Assembly (NCBI GenBank): GCA_003167215.1 | Contig: PMTV01000050.1 | Coordinates: 34,954 to 98,953, forward strand | Source of the DNA: Acidobacteriota bacterium | Lineage (GTDB): Bacteria; Acidobacteriota; Terriglobia; Acidiferrales; UBA7541 | DNA: 64,000 nucleotides | Direction of reading: 5' to 3' | Shown: positions 44,175 through 52,990 of the stretch, one piece after another | How the letters are laid out: each line of letters begins with the position of its first letter | Numbering within the stretch: position 1 is the first letter of the stretch | The notes under the pieces: generated by a model | What the model saw: only the letters and a program-made list of their open reading frames with translations | The model's database searches: none | What the model was told of the DNA's origin: nothing | Translations under genes and position numbers: made by a program

Positions 44175-45536
44175 ATGCGCCTTCCTCCTGCTTCCTCGGT
44201 TCCTTCGTCCACGGCAACACTTGCTCGCACGCTCGGACTGCGCGATTTAACAATGCTGGTCATAGGCGGTGTGATCGGCTCGGGTATCTTTTTGGTTCCC
44301 GGCGCAATTCAACGCCAAGTCGGCGGCTCCGTTGGTTTGGCGATGCTGGTTTGGGCCGCCGGCGGACTCTTGTCACTCGTTGGGGCGCTAACGTACGGCG
44401 AACTCGCGGCGATGAAGCCTGAGGCCGGGGGCCTGTATGTTTACATTCGCGATTGTTTCGGCAGGCTGCCGGCGTTTCTTTACGGATGGACGCTATTTCT
44501 GGTTGTGGCAACAGGAGGAATAGCGACGCTGGCGGTAGCCTTCAGCGCTTACCTGGGCAACATTGTGCCACTCACGCCTTTCACTACAAAACTCGCCGCG
44601 ATCGCTATGATCGGAGTCATCACCGTCGTCAATATCTACGGTACTCGCGAAAGTTCGGACCTGCAAAACTGGACGACCTACATCAAAGTTGCGTTAATTC
44701 TCGGCATGAGCGCTGTGCTGCTCTGGCTCGGACATGGATTTCGCGGCTCCGGAAATATTCTGTGGTCGGAACGAATCAGCGGTTCGCTAATTTCTAACTT
44801 CGGACTGGCGATGATTGCGGCGCTGTGGTCCTATGAGGGTTGGCAGTTCGCTTCTTTCAGCGCGGGCGAGGCGGCGCATCCGCAGCGCGATTTTCCCCGG
44901 GCATTTTTTTACGGCACACTTTCGCTGACGGTGATTTATGTGATTGCAGCCTTGTCCTATGTGGCAGCGCTCGGCCCGGCAGCAGCGGCCCGCTCCGACA
45001 CCATCGCCGCGACGGCTATGGCGGCAATTCTTGGGCCGACGGCGGCAAAGTTCGTCGCCTTCCTTGTGATGATTTCCACTTTTAGCGCGGCGAACAGCAT
45101 TCAGCTCACAGCACCTCGTGTTTACTACGCTATGGCGGGCGATCGTTTATTTTTTCGCAAGATGGCCGAAGTGCACCCGCGATTCCGCACTCCCGCTTTT
45201 GCAATTCTGACCGCGGGAATCTGGGCCGCAATTCTTGCGTGCCTGGGCAGCTTTCAGCAACTGTTTACATACGTGATTTTCACCGGCTGGATTTTCTACG
45301 GGCTGGCGGGCGCCAGCATTTTCGTCTACCGCCGGAGAATGCCCGGCGCCGATCTTCCCTACCGCGTGCCGGGATATCCTTGGACTCCGGCGATTTTCGT
45401 GCTGGCAACGGCAGCGCTCGTGGTGAATGCGATTTTCTCAGGACCCGCCGGGGCAATGGAGGGACTCGGAGTCGTTCTCGCCGGGGTGCCTGCTTACTTA
45501 ATCTGGCGCACGCGCGGAGCGAAGAACAGGACTTAG
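44175..45536 (+). CDS. APC-family amino acid permease
   Basis: The 453-residue transporter has about 12 hydrophobic helices. The N-terminal 'MLVIGGVIGSGIFLVPGAIQ' is the unwound TM1 of APC/LeuT-fold carriers, and 'ALTYGELAAMKPEAGGLYVY' is the family helix 2-3 motif. Probably a proton-coupled uptake system or exchanger for an amino acid; specificity cannot be read from sequence. Its stop overlaps that of priA by four bases (convergent). Confidence 0.9.
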   Translation: MRLPPASSVPSSTATLARTLGLRDLTMLVIGGVIGSGIFLVPGAIQRQVGGSVGLAMLVWAAGGLLSLVGALTYGELAAMKPEAGGLYVYIRDCFGRLPAFLYGWTLFLVVATGGIATLAVAFSAYLGNIVPLTPFTTKLAAIAMIGVITVVNIYGTRESSDLQNWTTYIKVALILGMSAVLLWLGHGFRGSGNILWSERISGSLISNFGLAMIAALWSYEGWQFASFSAGEAAHPQRDFPRAFFYGTLSLTVIYVIAALSYVAALGPAAAARSDTIAATAMAAILGPTAAKFVAFLVMISTFSAANSIQLTAPRVYYAMAGDRLFFRKMAEVHPRFRTPAFAILTAGIWAAILACLGSFQQLFTYVIFTGWIFYGLAGASIFVYRRRMPGADLPYRVPGYPWTPAIFVLATAALVVNAIFSGPAGAMEGLGVVLAGVPAYLIWRTRGAKNRT

Positions 45537-47977
45537 AAAAGACTGGTGGGATCGACGTCAACAATCACGGCAGTGTCCGGAATTTTCTTGGCGTCGCAGA
45601 AATCCAACGCGCCGCTCAGAGCCAGAGACAGAGCCGAACGTTTGGGCGACTTCAGCACAAACTGAAAGCGGTAGTCCTTGCGCAGGCGCGCGAGCGGCGC
45701 TGCGGCTGGGCCCAGAATTTTGACGCCGCGATTCTCGAACGGAGCGAAATAACCTGCCAGAGCCCGCGACCATCGAATCGCGTTTTCAATTTTGCGATCT
45801 CGCACCAGCACGCTGGCCAGCGCCGTGAATGGCGGGTAGTGAAGCATCCGACGGAAGTGCGCTTCCTTTTCATAGAATGAAACGTAATCCTGCTGCACAG
45901 CCAGCTGAATCGCGTAATGCTCCGGGTAATACGTTTCCACCAGGACTTCGCCGGCAAGTTCGCCGCGACCCGCGCGTCCGGCTACTTGTGTGAGCAACTG
46001 GAAGGTTCTTTCGGCTGCTCGGAAATCCGGCCGACCCAGCGCGAGATCCGCCGCAACCACGCCAACCAGAGTCACGCGCTGGAAATCGTGACCCTTTGCG
46101 ACCATCTGCGTTCCGACCAGCACATCCAACTCGCCGCCCGCGAACGCGCCGAGCACCTGCTGGTATTCGCGCTTGGTGCGAACCGTGTCACGATCCAGCC
46201 GAGCGATGCGCGCAGAAGGAAACTTTTCCCGCAAGTATTCTTCTACTCGTTCCGCTCCGTCGCCTACGAAATACATGTACTCGCCAGCGCACTTCGGGCA
46301 TTTCTTCGGAGGACGAATTGCATAACCGCAATAGTGGCATTCCAGGCGCTGGCGGCTCTTATGATAGGTCAGAGCGATGCTGCAATTTTCGCATTGCACG
46401 AATGCGCCGCAACTGCGGCAAAGAAGCGACCAGGAATAGCCGCGGCGGTTGATCAACACCATTGCTTGTGTTTTTTCTTCCAGCCGCAGCGCAATCGCCG
46501 CGCGCAAGGATTCAGAAACGGGCGCCGCTTTATGCTGTTGGCGAAATTCTTCGCGCAAGTCCACAATGCGGACATCTGCAAGTGGGCGATTCTCGACGCG
46601 CGAGGTCAACTCGAGCAGGTGATATTTCCCTGAGCGCGCGTTGTGGTAGGTTTCGAGCGAAGGAGTGGCCGAACCGAGCAGCGCGATTGCTCCCTCAAGC
46701 CTTGCACGATACACGGCAACGTCGCGGCCGTTGTAACGCGGAGTTTCTTCCTGCTTGTAACTGGTTTCCTGCTCTTCGTCGACGATGATCAAGCCAAGAT
46801 TTTCAAGCGGCGCAAAAACAGCGGAGCGCGTTCCAACCACGATGCTGGCTTGCCCGTGCCGCACGCGCCACCAGTCACGAGCGCGCTCCACATCGGGCAA
46901 GCCGCTGTGCAGCACCGCGACAGTTTCGCCAAAACGCGCGCGAACCAAGCGGCCAACCCACAAAGTCAGCGCAATTTCAGGGACCAGCACGATGGCAGTC
47001 TTCCCGCGAGAAATCGTTGCTTCGATTGCGCCGAGATAGACTTCTGTTTTGCCGCTGCCGGTGACGCCGTGAAGCAGTCCCGCCGCGAATTTCCCGGGTA
47101 CCAGCCAGCGCCAAATCTCCGCAAGAACCAGCTTCTGCTCCGCATTCAGTATATTGGTGGGCGGGGCGAAATCCGTATCCCAGGAATCTTCTTCCACGCT
47201 GAGGGGCTCTTCCCAAGTAAGTACCCGGCCTTGCTTCTCCAAGCGATGGATGACTGCGCGCGACACTTGCGCCTTTTTCGTCAAGAGTGCCAGAGGCAGC
47301 GGCCCGCGCGTCGCGGTAAGGACCTCGCGAATCTTTTCCTCGGCGGCGTTTGCGGCTGGCTCTTCCTTGGCGGGATTCCAGGCGACGATTTTCTGCGAGC
47401 GCGTCTTGCGCCGGTGCACCATGTCCCGGGCCGCCAGGTAACCGCGGCGAACGAATCTTTCCGCGGCAGCTTCGCCGCCTGGCAATCGGCGCACGGCGGC
47501 GGATTGGATCGCGCTGATTTTTTCGCCGGTGCCGACGAATCGGCGCAAAAACTCCAGTTCGCTGCTTTCAACGTCCGCGTTCTCCGCGCCGGCGGCGAGT
47601 TCTTCAAAATATGCGCGCCCGGAATCCGTCAGCCAGTATTCGCGATCATGCCGCAGCTCAATTTCCGGAGGAAGCATCGCGCGAAACGTTTCGCCGACAG
47701 GCGCGAGATAGTAGCGGCTGATCCAGTGGCCTAGCTCTATGAGCTTGGGTGGCAACGCGGCGATGGGATCGAGCAGTTCAGAGATTTCCTTGACGCGCGC
47801 AATTGCCGGAGCGCGGTCGGAGACAGAGAGTCCGACGCCAACCATGGCGCGGTTGCGAAACGGCACCAACACGCGCCGCCCGACGAGATCTTCATTCTGA
47901 AAAGAATCCGGGACGGCGTAGGTGAACGTCGAGCGCAGCGGAACGGGGAGCGCGACTTCGCAATAGCGTGGAGTCAT
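45533..47977 (-). CDS. priA: Primosomal helicase PriA
   Basis: This 814-residue SF2 helicase restarts stalled replication forks. An N-terminal DNA-binding domain ('CEVALPVPLRSTFTYAVPD') is followed by Walker A 'GVTGSGKTEVYLGAI', Walker B/DEAH-like 'LIIVDEEQETSYKQEETPRY', zinc-binding Cys pairs within 'CRSCGAFVQCENCSI' and 'CHYCGYAIRPPKKCPKCAG', and helicase motifs V-VI ('GTQMVAKGHDFQRVTLVGVV', 'QVAGRAGRG'). All catalytic elements are intact. It converges with the permease. Confidence 0.97.
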   Translation of the reverse strand: MTPRYCEVALPVPLRSTFTYAVPDSFQNEDLVGRRVLVPFRNRAMVGVGLSVSDRAPAIARVKEISELLDPIAALPPKLIELGHWISRYYLAPVGETFRAMLPPEIELRHDREYWLTDSGRAYFEELAAGAENADVESSELEFLRRFVGTGEKISAIQSAAVRRLPGGEAAAERFVRRGYLAARDMVHRRKTRSQKIVAWNPAKEEPAANAAEEKIREVLTATRGPLPLALLTKKAQVSRAVIHRLEKQGRVLTWEEPLSVEEDSWDTDFAPPTNILNAEQKLVLAEIWRWLVPGKFAAGLLHGVTGSGKTEVYLGAIEATISRGKTAIVLVPEIALTLWVGRLVRARFGETVAVLHSGLPDVERARDWWRVRHGQASIVVGTRSAVFAPLENLGLIIVDEEQETSYKQEETPRYNGRDVAVYRARLEGAIALLGSATPSLETYHNARSGKYHLLELTSRVENRPLADVRIVDLREEFRQQHKAAPVSESLRAAIALRLEEKTQAMVLINRRGYSWSLLCRSCGAFVQCENCSIALTYHKSRQRLECHYCGYAIRPPKKCPKCAGEYMYFVGDGAERVEEYLREKFPSARIARLDRDTVRTKREYQQVLGAFAGGELDVLVGTQMVAKGHDFQRVTLVGVVAADLALGRPDFRAAERTFQLLTQVAGRAGRGELAGEVLVETYYPEHYAIQLAVQQDYVSFYEKEAHFRRMLHYPPFTALASVLVRDRKIENAIRWSRALAGYFAPFENRGVKILGPAAAPLARLRKDYRFQFVLKSPKRSALSLALSGALDFCDAKKIPDTAVIVDVDPTSLF

Positions 47978-48074
47978 GTGAAGGATTTAGTGTAGCAGTC
48001 CACGCTACGACTGCTCATCTAGCCTAATTGAGAGCCTTTCCTTTATTCCAAGTTAGGCTGAGACTTCATTGGGT

Positions 48075-48956
48075 TCAGATGCTGACGCAGACGATGCCGG
48101 CGAAGATGAGGACGATTCCCAGCCACTGGCTGCGCTCCAGCCGCTCGCGCAGAAAAATCCACGAAAGCAAAACTGTGACGGCGCCGTACAGTGAAGCGAG
48201 AACGCTGACCACAGAGACCGGGCCGATGTGCAAGCCAGCGTTGTTGGCTACGAACGCGGCGGTGTCCATCAACCCTACGGCTGCAAGCATCCACCAAACA
48301 CCCCCGTGCGGAAGCCGAATACTTTGGCGGGCAGGCAGCGCAAATACCGAGAGCGATACAAGCGCGGTCAGCCGCATCACCCAAACTGAAACGGCGTCGC
48401 CTACGAGCGGCACGACATGGAATCCGAGAAACCAAAACATGAATCCGAAACCTACTGCCGCCAAGATGGCCCAACCCACGCCCCGTGACAAATGCGCGCC
48501 GGAAGGTGTGGCGTTTGGAGCCGACGGATCGCTCGCTTTGGGCGCAAACGACATCGCCGCCAAGATTACACCTGCGAACGTTATTGCCATTCCGGCTGCG
48601 CGGAGCGCGTGAATGCGCTCGCCGCTCGCGAGCGCCAATATAACGGTAAGCGCAGGATAGCTGGACGAAACCGGTCCGACGATACTCATCACGCCAATCT
48701 CGAAGGAATGATAAAGCGAAAGTGAAGCGGTTACATTAAGCAATCCTGCAACCACCGTGAGTGCCCAAGGCTGCCAGCCGGGCGCGACGTGCGAAAACCC
48801 GCCGTTAAACTTCAGATATACACTCAGCGCGAGAAAGCCGAAGAACTGCATGAAGAACAGCGTGCGGTACGCGCCCACTCGGCGGGACGCGAAGCGGGCA
48901 GCAAAATCCGCCATGCCCCAGCACACGGCTCCGGTCAATCCGAGGATGATGCCCAA
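48075..48956 (-). CDS. DMT-superfamily (EamA-type) transporter
   Basis: The 293-residue protein has ten predicted helices in two EamA repeats ('LGLTGAVCWGMADFAARFAS' and 'VGWAILAAVGFGFMFWFLGF'). It is a probable exporter or uptake carrier of metabolites. The TTG start at 48956 follows GGAGA by six bases and is 21 bp after the UDG stop, so the two share a transcript. A weak AGCCTAA/TTAGGCT hairpin at 48021-48059 lies just past its end. Confidence 0.88.
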   Translation of the reverse strand: MGIILGLTGAVCWGMADFAARFASRRVGAYRTLFFMQFFGFLALSVYLKFNGGFSHVAPGWQPWALTVVAGLLNVTASLSLYHSFEIGVMSIVGPVSSSYPALTVILALASGERIHALRAAGMAITFAGVILAAMSFAPKASDPSAPNATPSGAHLSRGVGWAILAAVGFGFMFWFLGFHVVPLVGDAVSVWVMRLTALVSLSVFALPARQSIRLPHGGVWWMLAAVGLMDTAAFVANNAGLHIGPVSVVSVLASLYGAVTVLLSWIFLRERLERSQWLGIVLIFAGIVCVSI

Positions 48957-48977
48957 CGAATTCTCCGCTACGGCAGG

Positions 48978-49850
48978 CTATTTGCGTTTCGGCTGCAGAC
49001 CGAGGACGGCCATTACTTTTTGCAAATCCTTCCAGACTTCGCCCTTCGCGTTCGGATTTCGAAGCAAATAAGCAGGATGGTATGTGGCGATAAGTTTCGA
49101 GCCCCGGAAATCGAACCACTCGCCGCGGAAGCGGGAAATGCCCTGGGTCGTTTGCAACAGCGTTTGGGAGGCGCAGCTTCCGAGGCAGCAAATCACTTTC
49201 GGGCGAATCACATCAATCTGCCGAAAAAGAAATGGAGAGCAAGTCGTGATTTCATCTTTCTCCGGCAGGCGGTTTTCAGGCGGGCGGCATTTCACCACGT
49301 TGCAAATGTACACGTCCTCACGGCGCAGCCCCATCGCTTCGATCATCTGCGTGAGCAATTTTCCTGCGCGGCCGACGAAGGGCTCGCCTTTGATGTCCTC
49401 GTCGCGGCCGGGACCCTCGCCCACGAAAACCAACTGCGCTTTCATGCTGCCCACTCCGAAAACGATATTCGTGCGGCCTTTGTGCAACTTGCAGCGAGTG
49501 CAATCGCCAATGGTTTCTCTTATGAGATCGAGCGTGTCGCCTTCGATTCTATCGCTGGCTTCAAAGAGGGACGGCTCCTGCGCTAGAGAACCCGCAGGAG
49601 CAGAGCGCGAAGAAACCGATGCCGCGGGCGAAGCTGGAGGCTGCGAAAAAGCGAGGGTAGAACCAGCATCGGTTTGGCCAGCAGCAGCGGCCATTGCCTG
49701 AGACGGTTGATCCAACGATTCAACAGCAGCGCCGGGTGCCGCCATTACAGCCGTTTCAGGAACAATGCGATCGCGATAATACGGCCCGAGACCTAAATCA
49801 CTGCCGTAGCGAAGCCACGCTTCTACACGCGCACGATTGCCAGGTTCCAA
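48978..49850 (-). CDS. Uracil-DNA glycosylase, family 4 (Fe-S)
   Basis: The enzyme excises uracil from DNA. The C-terminal 190 residues hold the family core: 'LIRETIGDCTRCKL' (first two Fe-S Cys), 'FVGEGPGRDEDIKGEPFVGR' (motif A), 'VVKCRPPENRLPEKDEITTC' (other two Fe-S Cys, 16 residues apart) and 'LIATYHPAYLLRNP' (motif with His). About 90 upstream residues are Ala/Ser/Pro-rich and probably disordered, longer than typical. TTG 49850 is preferred because GGAGG sits five bases upstream; TTG 49862 is an alternative. Confidence 0.93.
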   Translation of the reverse strand: MEPGNRARVEAWLRYGSDLGLGPYYRDRIVPETAVMAAPGAAVESLDQPSQAMAAAAGQTDAGSTLAFSQPPASPAASVSSRSAPAGSLAQEPSLFEASDRIEGDTLDLIRETIGDCTRCKLHKGRTNIVFGVGSMKAQLVFVGEGPGRDEDIKGEPFVGRAGKLLTQMIEAMGLRREDVYICNVVKCRPPENRLPEKDEITTCSPFLFRQIDVIRPKVICCLGSCASQTLLQTTQGISRFRGEWFDFRGSKLIATYHPAYLLRNPNAKGEVWKDLQKVMAVLGLQPKRK

Positions 49851-49962
49851 CGAGTCCTCCAAACTTTGCGATTGAACGGAGAGACTTTATCACAGCCATT
49901 CGCGTTGCGCAGCGCAAGGAAAAATGATCGATTGATGTACTCGGAAGGAAAATACGCCAGTG

Positions 49963-51171
49963 TTACTTCGAGTGCTTTTGAATTTCGAGGACGCGATCGA
50001 GGATTTGATTCGCAACTTCAAACTTACTGAGCTTAGGGAGGGAAATTTCGCGGCCATCGCGGAGATAGAATGTGACGATGTTGGTATCCGTATCGAATCC
50101 CGCGCCTTCCTGGGTCACGTCGTTGGCTACGATCATGTCCGCGCCCTTGCGCGCGAGCTTTCCGCGGGCACTTTCCGCGACCGCGTGCGTTTCAGCGGCA
50201 AAGCCCACTAGAATCTGTCCATGCTTCTCGCGTCCCAACTCGGCAAGGATATCCGGCGTGGGTTCCAGTTCGAGGGTGAACGATCCTTCGTTGCGCTTGA
50301 GTTTCTTATCGTGCTGCGCGGCCGGGCGATAATCTGATACGGCTGCCGCCATAATCACGACTTGGGCGCTTGCTGCACGTTCGCGAACAGCACGGTCCAT
50401 CTCCTCAGTCGCGCGTACCGGAATCCAATCCACGCCGTCGGGAATTTTTAGATCGGTCGGTCCGCTTACCAGTACGACATGAGCGCCCCGGCGATTCGCA
50501 GCTTCCGCCAGCGCGTAACCCATTTTGCCGGACGAGCGATTGGTGAGAAACCGCACCGGATCGATATCCTCGCAAGTGGGGCCGGCGGTGATGAGAATTG
50601 TTTGACCAGTGAGATCGTGGCGAAGGCCCAGCACGTCGCAAACTCTCTTGGCGATCGTTTCGGTTGAGGCGAGACGGCCGGAACCCGTCATGCCGCAAGC
50701 CAGGTATCCCTCATCGGGGTCCACTACATGAACTCCGCGCTCCCGCAGGGTTGCGATATTCCGCTGGGTGGCCTCGTGTTCCCACATATTGACGTTCATC
50801 GCCGGCGCAACGACAACGGGAGCTTTCGTGGCGAGGTAAAGGGTCGAAAGAAAATCTTGGGCTATGCCGTGGGCGAATTTCCCGAGGATGTCCGCAGTGG
50901 CGGGCGCAACCAGCAGCAAGTCAATTCGCTGCGCTACCGCGATATGCTCGATTGCGCTCTCCACGTTGGCCGGTGCAGAGCCGGGCTCGGTAAACATATC
51001 GGTGATTACTTTCTGGCCGGTCAAGGCAGCAAAGGTAAGAGGGGTGATGAATTCCTGTGCCGAGCGCGTCATTACCACCTGCACGTCCAGCTTTTCCTGC
51101 TGCAGGCGGCGAACCAGCTCCGCCGCTTTGTAAGCGGCTACGCCTCCGGTAACGCCAAGCGCGATCTTCAT
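49963..51171 (-). CDS. coaBC: Bifunctional phosphopantothenoylcysteine decarboxylase/ligase
   Basis: This enzyme makes 4'-phosphopantetheine for coenzyme A. The N-terminal CoaC part has 'ALGVTGGVAAYKAAELVRRL', 'LLVAPATADILGKFAHGIAQ' (FMN/substrate site) and 'PAMNVNMWEH' with 'ACGMTGSGRLAST' (catalytic Cys loop). The C-terminal CoaB part begins 'TILITAGPTCEDIDPVRFLT' and ends with the family Lys-rich region. Total 402 residues is normal. It is the last gene of the minus-strand run, 13 bp after rpoZ. Confidence 0.97.
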   Translation of the reverse strand: MKIALGVTGGVAAYKAAELVRRLQQEKLDVQVVMTRSAQEFITPLTFAALTGQKVITDMFTEPGSAPANVESAIEHIAVAQRIDLLLVAPATADILGKFAHGIAQDFLSTLYLATKAPVVVAPAMNVNMWEHEATQRNIATLRERGVHVVDPDEGYLACGMTGSGRLASTETIAKRVCDVLGLRHDLTGQTILITAGPTCEDIDPVRFLTNRSSGKMGYALAEAANRRGAHVVLVSGPTDLKIPDGVDWIPVRATEEMDRAVRERAASAQVVIMAAAVSDYRPAAQHDKKLKRNEGSFTLELEPTPDILAELGREKHGQILVGFAAETHAVAESARGKLARKGADMIVANDVTQEGAGFDTDTNIVTFYLRDGREISLPKLSKFEVANQILDRVLEIQKHSK

Positions 51172-51184
51172 CTAGACGCGGCGG

Positions 51185-51409
51185 CTACTTCCGACGCTTT
51201 CCATCCTTGTCTTCAGGCTCGCCACTCAGTTCCTTGGCTTCATATTCGAGCAGGCCTTTCAGCAGTTCTTCTTCGGCAATACGGGTTGTCTTGCGGGATC
51301 GCGGGTTGTCAACCATCGGCCGCCCGCCGATCATCAATTGACGGGCACGGCGCGCGACGACGACCACATAGGCAAACTGGCTCTCCGGTGGATCTCTTAA
51401 CACGGCCAT
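51185..51409 (-). CDS. rpoZ: RNA polymerase omega subunit
   Basis: The 74-residue protein has the omega core: 'QFAYVVVVARRARQLMIGG', 'PMVDNPRSRKTTRIAEEELL' and an acidic tail ('GEPEDKDGKRRK'). Omega assists assembly of beta' and is a typical gmk neighbour. ATG 51409 is chosen; GGAGG lies at the end of gmk, 11 bases before it. TTG 51427 would overlap gmk and has no better site. Confidence 0.88.
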   Translation of the reverse strand: MAVLRDPPESQFAYVVVVARRARQLMIGGRPMVDNPRSRKTTRIAEEELLKGLLEYEAKELSGEPEDKDGKRRK

Positions 51410-51416
51410 AATCAGA

Positions 51417-52037
51417 TCAGCCTCCAAAGGAATTCAGAATTTCGCGAATTCGTTCTTCGTTGCGCGGCACCCGGCATCGCGACCCGAGCGCTATCGCCTG
51501 CACTTCAGTTCCGGCACGTTCCAGATCGTCATTGATAATGGCGAAATCGTAGCTGCTGTAGCTCAGCATTTCCTGGCGCGCGCGCTCGAGCCGCCGGCGA
51601 ATTTCATCTTCCGAATCCTGCCCGCGCGCCCGGATGCGATGTTCGAGCTCCGATCGAGAAGGCGGCAGGACGAACACCGCGACAGCACCGGGCAGCTTCT
51701 GCTTTACCTGCAAGGCTCCTTGGACGTCAATTTCGAGAACAAGGTCTTTTTTTTGCGCCTGCGCTTCGTTCAGCGAGTTCCGCGGCGTACCGTACCAGTT
51801 CTTTCCAAATACCTGCGCGTATTCCAGAAAATCGCCCCGCTCGACCATCTGCTGGAATTCAGGCTCGGAGACGAAATTGTACCACTTGCCTTCGCTCTCC
51901 GTCTTGCGCGGCATGCGCGTAGTGCACGAAACAGACAGCATGGTGCCCGGCAACTGCAAAATCTTTTCCACCAGGGTGGACTTCCCCGAACCCGACGGCC
52001 CCGAGACGATGAGCACCAACGGCTCCGATTTGCTCAT
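51417..52037 (-). CDS. gmk: Guanylate kinase
   Basis: The enzyme makes GDP from GMP. The 206-residue protein has P-loop 'IVSGPSGSGKSTLVEKILQ', GMP-binding 'SCTTRMPRKTESEGKWYNFV' and 'VLEIDVQGALQVKQKLPGAV' with lid 'HRIRARGQDSEDEIRRRLER'. The start ATG overlaps the yicC stop by four bases. Normal length. Confidence 0.97.
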   Translation of the reverse strand: MSKSEPLVLIVSGPSGSGKSTLVEKILQLPGTMLSVSCTTRMPRKTESEGKWYNFVSEPEFQQMVERGDFLEYAQVFGKNWYGTPRNSLNEAQAQKKDLVLEIDVQGALQVKQKLPGAVAVFVLPPSRSELEHRIRARGQDSEDEIRRRLERARQEMLSYSSYDFAIINDDLERAGTEVQAIALGSRCRVPRNEERIREILNSFGG

Positions 52038-52990
52038 TCTATGTTCTGCACTTGTTCGCGTATCTTTTCGATTTCGGACTTGATCTCCAGCGCGAACCGC
52101 GTGATTTCAAGGCCCTCGGCTTCATTTCCGGGAGTCTTCGAAAGCAAAGTGTTGGCTTCCCGCTGCATTTCCTGCAGCAGGAAATCCAATTTCTTGCCTA
52201 CGTCCGAGGAAGTTACCAGCAAGCTTTCGAATTGTTGCACGTGACTATGCAAACGCGCCAGCTCCTCGGAAACATCGCTGCGCTCGGCAGCCAATGCAGC
52301 TTCCTGCGCCAAGCGAGCAGGATCAAGCTGTGTTCCCCCGAGAATCTCCTTCAAGCGTGCCTCAAGGCGTTTTGCGAATGCCGGCCGCGCGCGTTCGGCC
52401 AGCGTGGCGACACTCGAGGTCATGGCTGAAATGCTTTTAAGCCTTGCAGACATTTCCTGGCGCAAATGGTTCGCTTCGTCCGCGCGCATGCGGTCAAGCT
52501 TGTCGAGTGATTCGATCATGCAACGCGACACTACCGTTTCAAGCCGTTCGATCCCGCTTTCCAGTGATGGTGCGGCCGATCCTACCACCCCTGGCAATCG
52601 CATGATGGAGACCACATCCGGCTCCGACTGGAGTCCGAATTGCTTTCTCAGCGCGTTCGCTTCCTGAAGATACGCCGCTGCAACATCGTGATTCACACCC
52701 ACTGCGGAAGGCCCGGCCAGATCGTAATACACGGTGACATCCAAATGGCCGCGCCGGATGCGCTCACGTATCAATTGGCGAATGCGCGGCTCAAGCGGTT
52801 CGAAACCGTCAGGCGTGCGCAAATGCAAATCAAGAAAGCGGTGATTCACACTCCGAATCGTGACGCGCAGGCTCCAGCCATTTTCCACCGCACGCGCCTG
52901 GGCGTAGCCGGTCATAGACTTCAAGCCCGCCGTGGCGGGTTTCAAAGGTTGCGCGGAAATGGGTTGTGAACCTGTGCCAGACATGGTCAT
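52034..52990 (-). CDS. YicC-family endoribonuclease
   Basis: The 318-residue protein begins, after about 20 disordered residues, with the family-diagnostic 'LKSMTGYAQARAVENGWSLR', 'IRSVNHRFLDLHLR' and 'RGHLDVTVYY', and ends with the coiled-coil DUF1732 segment ('DVGKKLDFLLQEMQREANTL'). YicC proteins are RNases that act on some small RNAs. Its ATG (52990) overlaps the msbA stop by four bases; ATG 52984 is also in frame. Position next to gmk and rpoZ is conserved in many bacteria. Confidence 0.93.
   Translation of the reverse strand: MTMSGTGSQPISAQPLKPATAGLKSMTGYAQARAVENGWSLRVTIRSVNHRFLDLHLRTPDGFEPLEPRIRQLIRERIRRGHLDVTVYYDLAGPSAVGVNHDVAAAYLQEANALRKQFGLQSEPDVVSIMRLPGVVGSAAPSLESGIERLETVVSRCMIESLDKLDRMRADEANHLRQEMSARLKSISAMTSSVATLAERARPAFAKRLEARLKEILGGTQLDPARLAQEAALAAERSDVSEELARLHSHVQQFESLLVTSSDVGKKLDFLLQEMQREANTLLSKTPGNEAEGLEITRFALEIKSEIEKIREQVQNIE

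Noticed and set aside
46643..47734. 363-residue plus-strand frame opposite priA
   Set aside because: Antisense to an intact helicase gene, no domain, no ribosome-binding site.
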